Shown here one piece after another: positions 29,288 through 37,599 of a stretch of DNA of 64,000 nt. Numbering within the stretch: position 1 is the first letter of the stretch; every line of letters starts with the position of its first letter. The notes beneath the pieces are model-generated. The model was not told the DNA's origin. It saw nothing but the letters and a program-made list of their open reading frames with translations, and did not search any database. Both the position numbers and the translations under genes were made by a program. The DNA comes from Kocuria subflava (lineage in GTDB: Bacteria > Actinomycetota > Actinomycetes > Actinomycetales > Micrococcaceae): positions 1 through 64,000 of the forward strand of contig NZ_JAAVUN010000005.1 of assembly GCF_012163155.1 (NCBI RefSeq). The letters are read 5' to 3'.

Positions 29288-30913
29288 TCACTTCAGGAAC
29301 TTCTCAAAACCCTTGGGCAGATCCTTCAGATCCGGTTCCTGCTGGGCGGGTGCGCCGAAGGCCGAACCGGCCACCGACTGCTTGGTGGTGGCGGCTGCAT
29401 TCTCCTGCGCACGCTTGGCCGGGTTGCCGGAACGGGAACCCTTCTTCTTGCCCTTGGCGTTCTTGACCTTGCCCTTGCCACCTGCACCCATTCCGGGCAT
29501 GGGCGGCATGCCCCCCATTCCCGGCATGGCCGCACCACCACCGGCGCCTGCGCCCATTCCGGGCATACCGCCGGGCATTCCCGGAATCCCCTTGCCCTGG
29601 GCCATCTTCTTCATCATCTTCTGGGCCTGCATGAACCGCTCCATGAGCTGGTTGACCTCAGAGACCGTGGCACCGGAACCCTTGGCAATACGCGCGCGGC
29701 GGGAGCCGTTGAGGATCTTGGGAGCGGCACGTTCGTGCGGGGTCATGGAGCGGATGATGGCCTCGATGCGGCCGATCGAGGACTCGTCGAAAGCCTCGAT
29801 CTGTTCACGCATGCCGGCCATGCCGGGCATCATGCCCAGCAGCTTCTTCATGGAGCCCATCTTCTTGAGCTGCTGCATCTGAACCAGGAAGTCGTCAAAG
29901 GTGAAGTCCTCCTGATCGGCGAACTTTTGGGCCATCTTCTGGGCCTCGGCCCGGTCCCAGTTCTGTTCGGCCTGCTCAATCAGGGTCAGAACATCGCCCA
30001 TGTCCAGGATGCGGCTGGCCATGCGGTCCGGGTGGAACTGCTCAAAGTCCTTCACACCCTCGCCGGTGGAGGCGAACATGATGGGCTTGCCCGTCACGGA
30101 GGCGACTGACAGGGCGGCACCACCGCGGGCGTCGCCGTCGAGCTTGGAGAGCACCACGCCCGTGAAGTCCACGCCCTCGTTGAAGGCCTGGGCGGTCTGC
30201 ACGGCGTCCTGACCGATCATGGCGTCGATCACGAACAGGACTTCCTGCGGATCCACGGCGTCACGGATGTCACGGGCCTGCGCCATCAGCGCCTGGTCCA
30301 CGCCCAGACGACCGGCGGTGTCCACGATCACCACGTCAAAGAGCTTGGCACGCGCATGGGCCACACCGTCGCGGGCCACTTGCACGGGATCGCCCGTGGG
30401 GTCATCGAACTCGGAGGTGGTGCCGGGGTGCGGTGCCCACACCGGAACACCTGCACGGTCACCCACCACCTGCAACTGGGTCACGGCGTTGGGCCGCTGG
30501 AGGTCAGAAGCCACCAACAGGGGGCGGTGGCCCTGGGACTTCAGCCAGTTGCCGAGCTTGCCGGCCAGCGTGGTCTTACCAGCACCTTGCAGACCGGCCA
30601 ACATGATCACCGTGGGCCCGGACTTTGCCATCCGGATCCTGCGGGTCTCCCCACCCAGGATCTCCTGGAGCTGGGTGTTGACGATCTTGACGATCAGTTG
30701 GGCAGGGTTCAGGGCCTCATTGACCTCAGCCCCCAAGGCACGTTCCTTGACGGCTGCTGTGAACTCACGGACCACGGGCACGGCGACGTCGGCGTCCAAC
30801 AACGCGCGGCGGATCTCCCGCACGGTGGCATCAACATCAGCCTCAGTGAGTTTGCCTTTGCCCCGCAGGTTCTTGAACGTGGCTGTCAGGCGATCGGAGA
30901 GGGAGTTGAACAC
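29288..30913 (-). CDS. ffh: Signal recognition particle protein Ffh (SRP54)
   Basis: A 541-aa SRP GTPase. The order is N domain, then G domain (GLQGAGKTTLAGKL near 107-120, DTAGRLGVD, TKLDGDARGG-type motif as SKLDGDARGG), then a Met-rich M domain that binds signal peptides and 4.5S RNA. The C-terminus holds a Gly/Met-rich stretch (GIPGMPGGMPGMGAG) and a basic Lys tail, longer than in E. coli but normal for actinobacteria. The partner receptor ftsY is in the same window. Confidence 0.97.
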   Translation of the reverse strand: MFNSLSDRLTATFKNLRGKGKLTEADVDATVREIRRALLDADVAVPVVREFTAAVKERALGAEVNEALNPAQLIVKIVNTQLQEILGGETRRIRMAKSGPTVIMLAGLQGAGKTTLAGKLGNWLKSQGHRPLLVASDLQRPNAVTQLQVVGDRAGVPVWAPHPGTTSEFDDPTGDPVQVARDGVAHARAKLFDVVIVDTAGRLGVDQALMAQARDIRDAVDPQEVLFVIDAMIGQDAVQTAQAFNEGVDFTGVVLSKLDGDARGGAALSVASVTGKPIMFASTGEGVKDFEQFHPDRMASRILDMGDVLTLIEQAEQNWDRAEAQKMAQKFADQEDFTFDDFLVQMQQLKKMGSMKKLLGMMPGMAGMREQIEAFDESSIGRIEAIIRSMTPHERAAPKILNGSRRARIAKGSGATVSEVNQLMERFMQAQKMMKKMAQGKGIPGMPGGMPGMGAGAGGGAAMPGMGGMPPMPGMGAGGKGKVKNAKGKKKGSRSGNPAKRAQENAAATTKQSVAGSAFGAPAQQEPDLKDLPKGFEKFLK

Positions 30914-31044
30914 GGATTCCTCGCTGTGCGGTACGGGTCAGGGGTGCCACACCACCACCGGGCCGACATGTGGTCGGGCCCCAGTGCCTTGGTGGGCAAC
31001 AATGCACCAGGTTAACAACCTTCACAGGTCCTGGCGGATTCGAG

Positions 31045-31683
31045 TCAGGCAGAGATGCGCTGGGCGTCTTCAGATTCTGTGGCGGACACCGCTGCTGCAG
31101 CCGGTGCGGTGGCACGGGCCTTCTGGATGCGGATCTCCGCAGTGTTCAACGGAGTCACTGTGGCCACGTAACGCTGACGGCCTTGTTCATCCATCCCGGC
31201 CGGTTCTGCCACAACCACCTTGCGCACCTTGGGGAAGACGAACTTGTCCATGGCCCACCACCGGAAAATCATGGCGATGGCCGTGCCCAGGATGGGACCG
31301 GCAATGAAGTCAGCGGTCTCCTGTACCAGCAGGCTGTAGGCCGGGGTTTCCAGACCGATCACGTAGCGGGAGATGTAGACCGGGGCGCTGTTGAGCAGGA
31401 TCCCCACTCCACACACGACCGCGAACAGGAACATCTCCAGCCCCGAGTTGTGGCTGCCCTGTTCGGAGAACGTCCACTTCTTGTTCAGGTGGTAGCTCAC
31501 GATGCTGGCCACGGTGGTGGCGATGATCATGGAGGTGGTGGGGTTGCTGCTGAGCACCGTCCACTTGAGGGCAAAGTTCAGCACCACGGTCAACACAAAA
31601 CACGTGCCACCCACGGCCAGGAAACGCATCTGGCGGCTGTACTTCTCACGCAGCGCCGTTGCGTTCTGCTTCCATCCAGTCAC
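31045..31683 (-). CDS. GtrA-like membrane protein
   Basis: A 212-aa protein with four predicted membrane segments in the GtrA fold (about 20-150), marked by RFLAVGGTCFVLTVVLNFAL and the conserved NKKWTF. GtrA-like proteins are linked to export of sugars or polyprenyl-sugars for cell-surface polysaccharides. A cytoplasmic Ala/Thr-rich tail of about 45 residues ends the protein. The start is a GTG. It is flanked by gaps of 131 and 180 bp, so it is probably its own transcription unit. Confidence 0.85.
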   Translation of the reverse strand: MTGWKQNATALREKYSRQMRFLAVGGTCFVLTVVLNFALKWTVLSSNPTTSMIIATTVASIVSYHLNKKWTFSEQGSHNSGLEMFLFAVVCGVGILLNSAPVYISRYVIGLETPAYSLLVQETADFIAGPILGTAIAMIFRWWAMDKFVFPKVRKVVVAEPAGMDEQGRQRYVATVTPLNTAEIRIQKARATAPAAAAVSATESEDAQRISA

Positions 31684-31796
31684 GATCCGGATTCACCTTT
31701 CACCCGCGCCTGGTGCCTCCACGCGCAATCTGTCACTGCCCGAAAAGTCTAGGGAAGAACAAGCTTGCTGACGGAAAGAAGCATGTGATGTTGACG

Positions 31797-31836
31797 ACGG
31801 CGATGGGCCCGGAGGTTCACCCGGGCCCACCGCCGT
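31797..31836 (-). terminator. GC-rich terminator of amt-glnK
   Basis: Arms 31797-31812 and 31821-31836 pair over 16 bp with one A/C mismatch and an 8-nt loop. It starts 28 nt after the glnK stop. There is no T-run, as often in high-GC actinobacteria. Confidence 0.7.
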
Positions 31837-31863
31837 GGTGGTCATGACCGCCAAAACAGCCTG

Positions 31864-32202
31864 TCAGATGGCACTTTCCCCGCGTTCTCCGGTCCGGACG
31901 CGAACTACCTGGGAAACGTCTGTGACCCAAACCTTTCCGTCGCCGGCGCGGCCGGTGTTGGTGGCAACCATCAACACGCCCACCACGTCCTGCTCCTGGG
32001 AGTCCTCCACCAGGATCTCGATTCGGGTCTTTTCCAGGAGGTCAACGGTGTATTCGGCACCGCGGTAGACCTCCGTGTGGCCACGTTGTTGACCGTATCC
32101 GTGGACGTTTTGGACAGTCATGCCTTGGATGCCGTAGTCCTCCAGAGCCGTTTTGATGTTCAAGAACTTCTCCGGGCGGACAATTGCTGTGACAAGTTTC
32201 AT
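31864..32202 (-). CDS. glnK: Nitrogen regulatory protein PII (GlnK)
   Basis: A 112-aa PII trimer protein. The T-loop GYGQQRGHTEVYRGAEY holds Tyr51, the site modified by adenylylation or uridylylation. GDGKVWVTDV is the B-loop. It binds ATP, ADP and 2-oxoglutarate and gates the ammonium channel. It lies 51 bp downstream of amt on the same strand with a good ribosome-binding site (TAGGAA). glnD, often third in this operon, is not here; a terminator follows. Confidence 0.96.
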   Translation of the reverse strand: MKLVTAIVRPEKFLNIKTALEDYGIQGMTVQNVHGYGQQRGHTEVYRGAEYTVDLLEKTRIEILVEDSQEQDVVGVLMVATNTGRAGDGKVWVTDVSQVVRVRTGERGESAI

Positions 32203-32253
32203 TGGGTTCCTATCTCAGTTGGTGCATCAGGTGATTCGGCAGGTCACGGCGCG

Positions 32254-33567
32254 TCAGTGCGCAGACCCGGCACCTGTTTCACTGGGGCGGATCGAGGCAC
32301 CTGTGGTGGTGCGGGGCAGGAAGGAACCGGCGGCATCGCCTGCCAAGTTGTATCCGGACTCGGCGTGGGTGGTGACATCGATCCCCTGGATCTCTTCCTC
32401 CTGGGTGATGCGGAAGCCCATGGTCTTGTCGATCACCAGGGCGATCACGGTGGTCATCACAGCGCAGTAGAGCACGGAGATCACCACCGCCAGGATCTGG
32501 GTGCCCAGCAGGCCGAAGCCACCGCCGTAGAACAATCCGGCCGTACCCTCAGAGGGCAGGGCCACGAATCCCAGGGCGATGGTGCCCACCAGGCCGGAGA
32601 CCAGGTGAACGCCGATCACGTCCAAGGAGTCATCCACCTTGAGGCGGTATTTGAAGCCCACAGCAATGGCGGAGCAGATGCCGGACACGAATCCCAGCAC
32701 CATGGCCCACACGGGGGAAACGTTGGCGCAGGCGGGGGTGATGGCAACCAGGCCTGCCACCACGCCGGAGGCACCGCCCAGGGAAGTGGCGTGACCGTCA
32801 CGGATGCGTTCGGTCAACAACCAGCCCAGCATGGCCGCGGACGGAGCCGCCATGGTGTTGACCAGGATCAGGCCGGCCTGTTCCGGGGAACTGGCCGCAC
32901 CCACGTTGAACCCGAACCATCCGAACCACAGGATGGCAGCACCCAGCATGACCAGCGGGAGGTTGTGCGGGCGCTGGTTCGGGTCCTTGCCAAAGCCCTG
33001 GCGTGCTCCCACAACCAGGATGAGGATGACGGCGGCCACACCGGCGTTGATGTGCACCACCAGACCACCGGCAAAGTCGATGGCTTCACCAAAGCGTGAG
33101 CCGATCGCACCGTCCTCGGTCAGCAGGCCCCCGCCCCAGACCATGAAGGCCAGTGGGGCGTAGACCAGGGTGGCCCAGATGGGGACGAACACGGCCCAGG
33201 CACCGAACTTGGCGCGGTCGGCAATGGCACCGGAAATCAGGGCCACGGTGATGATGGCAAAGGTTGCTCCAAAAGCAGCCCCCAGCAGGTCACTGGTGCC
33301 GATCAGGTTGGTCAAGCCGAAGGCAGAGGTGGGATCGGCCACCAGGCCGCCCAGGATGGAATCCCCGCCGGACATCGAGTAACCCCACAACACCCACACC
33401 ACGGTGACCATCCCGATGGAGATGAAGCTCATCAGCATCATGTTCAACACGGCTTTGGCGCGCGTCATGCCGCCGTAGAACAACGCCAGGCCAGGCGTCA
33501 TGAACAAGACCAGGGCCGAAGCCACCACGGTCCACACATCTGCAGCTGTCAGCGTGATCTGATCCAC
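32254..33567 (-). CDS. amt: Ammonium transporter
   Basis: A 437-aa Amt/MEP/Rh channel with eleven hydrophobic segments. Family signatures include FYGGMTRAKAVLNMMLMSF, the AFGATFAI helix, DFAGGLVVHINAGVAA (pore His) and VGFKYRLKVDDSLDVIGVHLVSG (second pore His). I choose the GTG at 33567, 4 nt after AAGGGAGG; an upstream ATG at 33582 would swallow this site. It forms an operon with glnK. Confidence 0.95.
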   Translation of the reverse strand: MDQITLTAADVWTVVASALVLFMTPGLALFYGGMTRAKAVLNMMLMSFISIGMVTVVWVLWGYSMSGGDSILGGLVADPTSAFGLTNLIGTSDLLGAAFGATFAIITVALISGAIADRAKFGAWAVFVPIWATLVYAPLAFMVWGGGLLTEDGAIGSRFGEAIDFAGGLVVHINAGVAAVILILVVGARQGFGKDPNQRPHNLPLVMLGAAILWFGWFGFNVGAASSPEQAGLILVNTMAAPSAAMLGWLLTERIRDGHATSLGGASGVVAGLVAITPACANVSPVWAMVLGFVSGICSAIAVGFKYRLKVDDSLDVIGVHLVSGLVGTIALGFVALPSEGTAGLFYGGGFGLLGTQILAVVISVLYCAVMTTVIALVIDKTMGFRITQEEEIQGIDVTTHAESGYNLAGDAAGSFLPRTTTGASIRPSETGAGSAH

Positions 33568-33728
33568 GCTGCCTCCCTTCATGCCGGTCCGAGTGAGCTC
33601 TTGGACCGCGGTGATTGATTCACCAGCATTCAAGGGTGGGGATGTTTCCTGTCCCGGAATTCAGTGTTGCGGTGGTGTTTCCACAGTTGTGATTGTGTGA
33701 CGGGCGTGTGTCGCCACTGGTGGGGACT

Positions 33729-34883
33729 TCAGTCCAGCAGAGCGTCCACGAACTGTTCGGGGTCAAAAGGTGCCAGGTCATCCGGGCCCTCCCCCAAGCC
33801 GATCAGCTTGACCGGTACACCCAGTGCACGCTGGATGGCCACCACAATGCCGCCCTTGGCCGTGCCGTCCAGTTTGGTGAGCACAATGCCGGTGACATCC
33901 ACGGCCTGGGAGAAGACCTTGGCCTGAACCATGCCGTTCTGCCCGGTGGTGGCATCGATCACCAGCAGGACCTCGTCAACTTCTGCCGCCTTGGAGACCA
34001 CGCGCTTGATCTTGCCCAGCTGATCCATCAACCCGGCCTTGTTCTGCAATCGGCCTGCGGTGTCCAGCAGCACGACGTCGGACTCCGCCTCAATGCCCAC
34101 CTTCACCGCGTCAAAAGCCACCGACGCCGGATCCGCGCCTTCCGTCTCCGAACGCACCGTGACAACACCCACTCGGTTGCCCCAGGTCTGGAGCTGGTCG
34201 GCCGCCGCCGCACGGAAGGTGTCCGCTGCACCCAGTACGACGTCCTTGTCCTCTGCCACCAGCACACGGGCCAGCTTGCCCACAGTGGTGGTCTTGCCCA
34301 CTCCGTTGACACCAACCACCAGTATCACGGCCGGAGCAAGGTCCTTGCGCTCAATGGCCAGGGAGCGGTCCATGGTGGGATCCACCACCGTGAGCAGTTC
34401 CTCCCGCAACATGGCTTTGACACGGACGGGATCCTGGGTGCCTTCAACCTTGACCCGCTTCTGCAGCGCCTCCACCAGGTCCATGGAAGCCTCAGAACCC
34501 AGGTCGGCCAACAACAGGGTTTCTTCGATCTCGTCCCAGACGTCCTGATCGATCCGGTCCCGGGACAGCAGCGCCAGCAGGCCACGGCCGAACAAGTTGT
34601 TGGACTTGGACAACCGGCCGCGCAGACGCGCCATACGGGAGGAGACGGATTCCGGGCGGTCCACCTTGCGTTTGGTGGTGGTCGCAGCCGGCACATCTTC
34701 CGTGGAGGTGGGCGCGACGTCGTCGTTGGAATCCCCACTGCCACCGGGGGCGGGATCATCGGCGTCACGGGTGGACTCGTAGCCACCCGGAGGTGCCTTG
34801 GGGCCGCGCAGCAGCACGAATCCCAGGATCGCCAGGATGACAACGGCAACAATCACGTACACAAACATGGGTATCTGGTCCAC
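33729..34883 (-). CDS. ftsY: Signal recognition particle receptor FtsY
   Basis: A 384-aa SRP receptor GTPase. It begins with a membrane anchor (MFVYVIVAVVILAILGFVLL), then an acidic linker, the N domain, and the G domain with GVNGVGKTTTVGKLA, DTAGRLQNK and TKLDGTAKGG. An N-terminal membrane segment is usual in actinobacterial FtsY. The start is a GTG with TGCAAT 6 nt upstream and no ribosome-binding site, so the mRNA is probably leaderless. It is divergent from the MFS gene. Confidence 0.96.
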   Translation of the reverse strand: MDQIPMFVYVIVAVVILAILGFVLLRGPKAPPGGYESTRDADDPAPGGSGDSNDDVAPTSTEDVPAATTTKRKVDRPESVSSRMARLRGRLSKSNNLFGRGLLALLSRDRIDQDVWDEIEETLLLADLGSEASMDLVEALQKRVKVEGTQDPVRVKAMLREELLTVVDPTMDRSLAIERKDLAPAVILVVGVNGVGKTTTVGKLARVLVAEDKDVVLGAADTFRAAAADQLQTWGNRVGVVTVRSETEGADPASVAFDAVKVGIEAESDVVLLDTAGRLQNKAGLMDQLGKIKRVVSKAAEVDEVLLVIDATTGQNGMVQAKVFSQAVDVTGIVLTKLDGTAKGGIVVAIQRALGVPVKLIGLGEGPDDLAPFDPEQFVDALLD

Positions 34884-34889
34884 ATGGCT

Positions 34890-34895
34890 ATTGCA
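34890..34895 (-). promoter_or_regulatory. Putative -10 of ftsY (leaderless)
   Basis: TGCAAT on the minus strand is followed by 6 nt and the GTG start. The same arrangement occurs at fabD. Confidence 0.35.
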
Positions 34896-34900
34896 TCACG

Positions 34901-34938
34901 GCCGGAGGCCACGGCGCACGTGGCGATCGGCCTCCGGC
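34901..34938. promoter_or_regulatory. 10-bp inverted repeat in the ftsY / MFS divergent promoter
   Basis: Arms 34901-34910 (GCCGGAGGCC) and 34929-34938 (GGCCTCCGGC) are perfect complements 18 bp apart. They lie between the two predicted -10 boxes. It could be an operator for one of the divergent genes; no regulator gene is adjacent. Confidence 0.35.
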
Positions 34939-34969
34939 GAACGCGAGAGGCCCGGGAGGATCCCCCTCC

Positions 34970-34975
34970 TAGACT
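34970..34975 (+). promoter_or_regulatory. Putative -10 of the MFS gene (leaderless)
   Basis: TAGACT is followed by 6 nt and the GTG start at 34982. No ribosome-binding site is present. The -35 is poor. Confidence 0.4.
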
Positions 34976-34981
34976 GCTCGC

Positions 34982-36286
34982 GTGCCCCTCACCAGACGCT
35001 CCACCAAACCGCGTACGCCCAAGGAACCGATTCCGCAGGAAGTCAAGGTTCTGATTGCAGCGGCCTTTGCCATCGCCATCGGCTTCGGCATCGTGGTTCC
35101 CGTGCTGCCCCAGTACGCGTCCAGCTTCAACGTCGGCGTGGCTGCGGCCTCCGCGGTGATCTCAGCCTTCGCCTTCTGCCGCTTGATCTTTGCACCGGCC
35201 GGCGGACGGATTCTGGACAAGATCGGTGAGCGTCGGACCTACCTGACCGGTTTGGTGATTGTGGCGCTGTCCTCCTTTGCCACGGCGTTCGCTGCGAACT
35301 ACTGGCAGTTGTTGCTCTTCCGCGGTCTGGGCGGCATTGGGTCCACCATGTTCACTGTCTCTGCCATGGGTTTGATCGTGCGGCTCTCCCCCGTCAGCGA
35401 GCGCGGCCGAATCTCCGGTCTGTACGGTTCCACGTTTCTGATCGGCGGCATTCTGGGTCCGGTGATCGGTGGTTTGTTGGCCGGGATCGGATTGCGGGCA
35501 CCGTTCATCATTTACGGTGTGGCCATTCTGATTGCCGCCGCCGTGGTCTTCCGTCGCATTGCCCCGGAGGCCCTGGGAGACAGGGCGTCCCGGGCCGCGC
35601 AGCCGCGTATGGAGTTCCGGGAGGCGTGGCAGTTCGGTCCGTACCGGGCAGCACTGGTCTCTGGATTCGCCAACGGTTGGACCTCCTACGGCATCCGCGT
35701 GGCGTTGGTGCCACTGTTGGTGGCTGCTGCCTTTGGTGCCGGTCCAGTGCTTTCCGGTATCGCCTTGACCATCTACGCTGCAGGCTCCGCGGTGGCACTG
35801 ACCTTCACGGGGAGGCTGGCTGATCAGCTGGGCCGTAAGCCGCTGGTCATCACGGGTCTGGTGGTGGCCGGCGCCATGACCATCGTGGTGGGTGTCACGG
35901 AGAACGTGTACCTGTTCGCCGTGGCATCGTTCCTGGCCGGCGTGGGTTCCGGGACCCTGAACCCGGGACAGCAGGCCGCCGTGGCGGACGTGGTGGGGCC
36001 GCACCGCTCAGGTGGTCAGGTCCTGGCACGGTTCCAGATGTCCATGGACGCCGGGCAGATCGTGGGCCCCGTTGCCGCCGGTGCCATCGTGGACGCCACG
36101 GGCTTCGGCTGGGCGTTCGGCCTGTCCGGACTCATGTTGATCCTGGCCGCTCTGGCCTGGATTCCGGTCACGGACACCACCAAACGCAAGGACGTCGACG
36201 CCGTGCCCACCGGCTCCATCCCGCAAGTTCCCGTACGGGACGGCACCGAGGACGACGACGCCCCGGCTCCGGGCCCAAAGTCATAA
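34982..36286 (+). CDS. MFS transporter
   Basis: A 434-aa major-facilitator permease with twelve predicted membrane segments. The motif-A-like loop between segments 2 and 3 reads GGRILDKIGERRTY and its second-half counterpart is GRLADQLGRKPL. It resembles drug-efflux members of the family, but the substrate is unknown. The basic N-terminus (PLTRRSTKPRTPKEP) is cytoplasmic. Its last two codons overlap the first AAAGTCATAA half-site of the fic operator array, so transcription of this gene reads through that array. Confidence 0.9.
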   Translation: MPLTRRSTKPRTPKEPIPQEVKVLIAAAFAIAIGFGIVVPVLPQYASSFNVGVAAASAVISAFAFCRLIFAPAGGRILDKIGERRTYLTGLVIVALSSFATAFAANYWQLLLFRGLGGIGSTMFTVSAMGLIVRLSPVSERGRISGLYGSTFLIGGILGPVIGGLLAGIGLRAPFIIYGVAILIAAAVVFRRIAPEALGDRASRAAQPRMEFREAWQFGPYRAALVSGFANGWTSYGIRVALVPLLVAAAFGAGPVLSGIALTIYAAGSAVALTFTGRLADQLGRKPLVITGLVVAGAMTIVVGVTENVYLFAVASFLAGVGSGTLNPGQQAAVADVVGPHRSGGQVLARFQMSMDAGQIVGPVAAGAIVDATGFGWAFGLSGLMLILAALAWIPVTDTTKRKDVDAVPTGSIPQVPVRDGTEDDDAPAPGPKS

Positions 36287-36351
36287 TCAACGAACAGTTT
36301 TTTATGACTTTCGCCGAAAGTCATAAAGTTGCCCTGTGCGGATTATGACTT
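36277..36351. promoter_or_regulatory. Operator-like array upstream of the Fic gene (four TTATGACTTT half-sites)
   Basis: The decamer TTATGACTTT or its complement occurs at 36277-36286, 36302-36311, 36317-36326 and, with 9 of 10 matches, 36343-36351. The middle two form a perfect 27-bp palindrome (36301-36327). Orientation alternates and neighbouring units of the same face are 25-26 bp apart. The AT-rich sequence stands out from the GC-rich surroundings. It ends 33 bp before the Fic start, and the encoded protein has a C-terminal winged helix, so autoregulation is a reasonable inference. Confidence 0.6.
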
Positions 36352-36384
36352 GATCCGCTGCACCGCAACCGTGAGGGGAAACCG

Positions 36385-37569
36385 TTGGCTGCTTCATGGC
36401 CCGCACTGCAGTACGAGGAACTCACCTGGCACCCCGCTGCCTCGGTCTTCCCCAGGGCCGGCGCGGCCACGCATCCCTTCACCTATCGTGCCGCCGTCCC
36501 GCCGCACATCGGTGCTCTCCAGCCCAACCTGGACTCCCGCACCACCCAGTTGGCGCTCGAGGCGGAGAAGGAGCTGGCCCGTTTTGACGCTGCTCAGGGC
36601 GGCAGCATCGCATCATCGGCCCCCGTCCTGCTGCGCTCGGAAGCATCATCGTCATCACAGATCGAAAACCTCAACGCAAGCGCTCGATTCATCCTCAGCG
36701 CCGAGCTCGGCGCCAAGCGCAGCCGCAACGCGGAGCTGATCGCCGGTAACACCAGGGCACTCCAAGCCGCCCTTGAACTTGCCGGTGACTTCTCGTCCAC
36801 TTCAATACTGCAGATGCACGCCACCCTGCTGGCCTCTCAACCACGCCACGCTCCCGGGCAATGGCGGCAGGAGGCGGTCTGGATCGGGACCCATTCCGAC
36901 TCACCGGCCGGAGCCGACTACGTGGCCCCCGGTCACGAGCGGGTTCCCGAACTGATCGAGGACCTGGTCAGGTTCGGGCTCCGCACGGACATACCTGCTC
37001 TGGTCTCCGTGGCGATCACGCACGCACAGTTCGAGACCATCCATCCCTTCACGGACGGCAACGGAAGAACCGGGCGGGCCATCGCCCAATCGATGTTGCG
37101 TCGCCACGGCGTGACACGCAACGTTGCCGTTCCCGTGTCCGCGGGCCTTCTGGCTGACGTCCGCGGTTACCACGCGGCGCTGACGGCCTACCGCAACGGC
37201 GAGATCGCTCCCATGATCGACGCCTTCGCCCACGCCTCCCTGCGCGCGGTGGCGAATGCTTCCCGACTGGTTGCCGAGATCCAAGCGATCCGGAAGAGCT
37301 GGGATGATCGTTTGACCGCGCGGAAGAACAGCAATGCCTGGAAGTTGTTGGACGTCATCGCCCAACGCCCCGTGCTCAACTCGGCAGCTGCAGCTCGAGC
37401 CCTGGGTGTGCAACAACCCAACGTTTATCCGCCGTTGAACGCATTGGTCGAGGCCGGAATCCTCAAGAACAAGACCGAGCACCAGCTCGGACCGTTCTGG
37501 CGCAATGACGAGGTCCTGCAGGCCATCGATGCCTTCGCTGCCCGGGCCGGCCGCAGGGACCGCACCTGA
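36385..37569 (+). CDS. Fic-family AMP-transferase with N-terminal inhibitory helix and C-terminal winged helix
   Basis: A 394-aa protein with an N-terminal Fic_N domain, a Fic core and a winged-helix C-terminus (about 310-370, LDVIAQRPVLNSAAAARALG). The core motif HPFTDGNGRTGR spans residues 220-231 and is intact, so it should transfer AMP or a similar group to target hydroxyls. An inhibitory motif SxxxEN (Ser90-Asn95) lies N-terminal, placing it in class II. The TTG at 36385 is preceded by GAGGGGAA at good spacing. Target unknown. The winged helix suggests self-regulation through the upstream palindromes. Confidence 0.9.
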   Translation: MAASWPALQYEELTWHPAASVFPRAGAATHPFTYRAAVPPHIGALQPNLDSRTTQLALEAEKELARFDAAQGGSIASSAPVLLRSEASSSSQIENLNASARFILSAELGAKRSRNAELIAGNTRALQAALELAGDFSSTSILQMHATLLASQPRHAPGQWRQEAVWIGTHSDSPAGADYVAPGHERVPELIEDLVRFGLRTDIPALVSVAITHAQFETIHPFTDGNGRTGRAIAQSMLRRHGVTRNVAVPVSAGLLADVRGYHAALTAYRNGEIAPMIDAFAHASLRAVANASRLVAEIQAIRKSWDDRLTARKNSNAWKLLDVIAQRPVLNSAAAARALGVQQPNVYPPLNALVEAGILKNKTEHQLGPFWRNDEVLQAIDAFAARAGRRDRT

Positions 37570-37599
37570 CGGCTCCTTGTGGGTGGCCCGTCGAGCACG

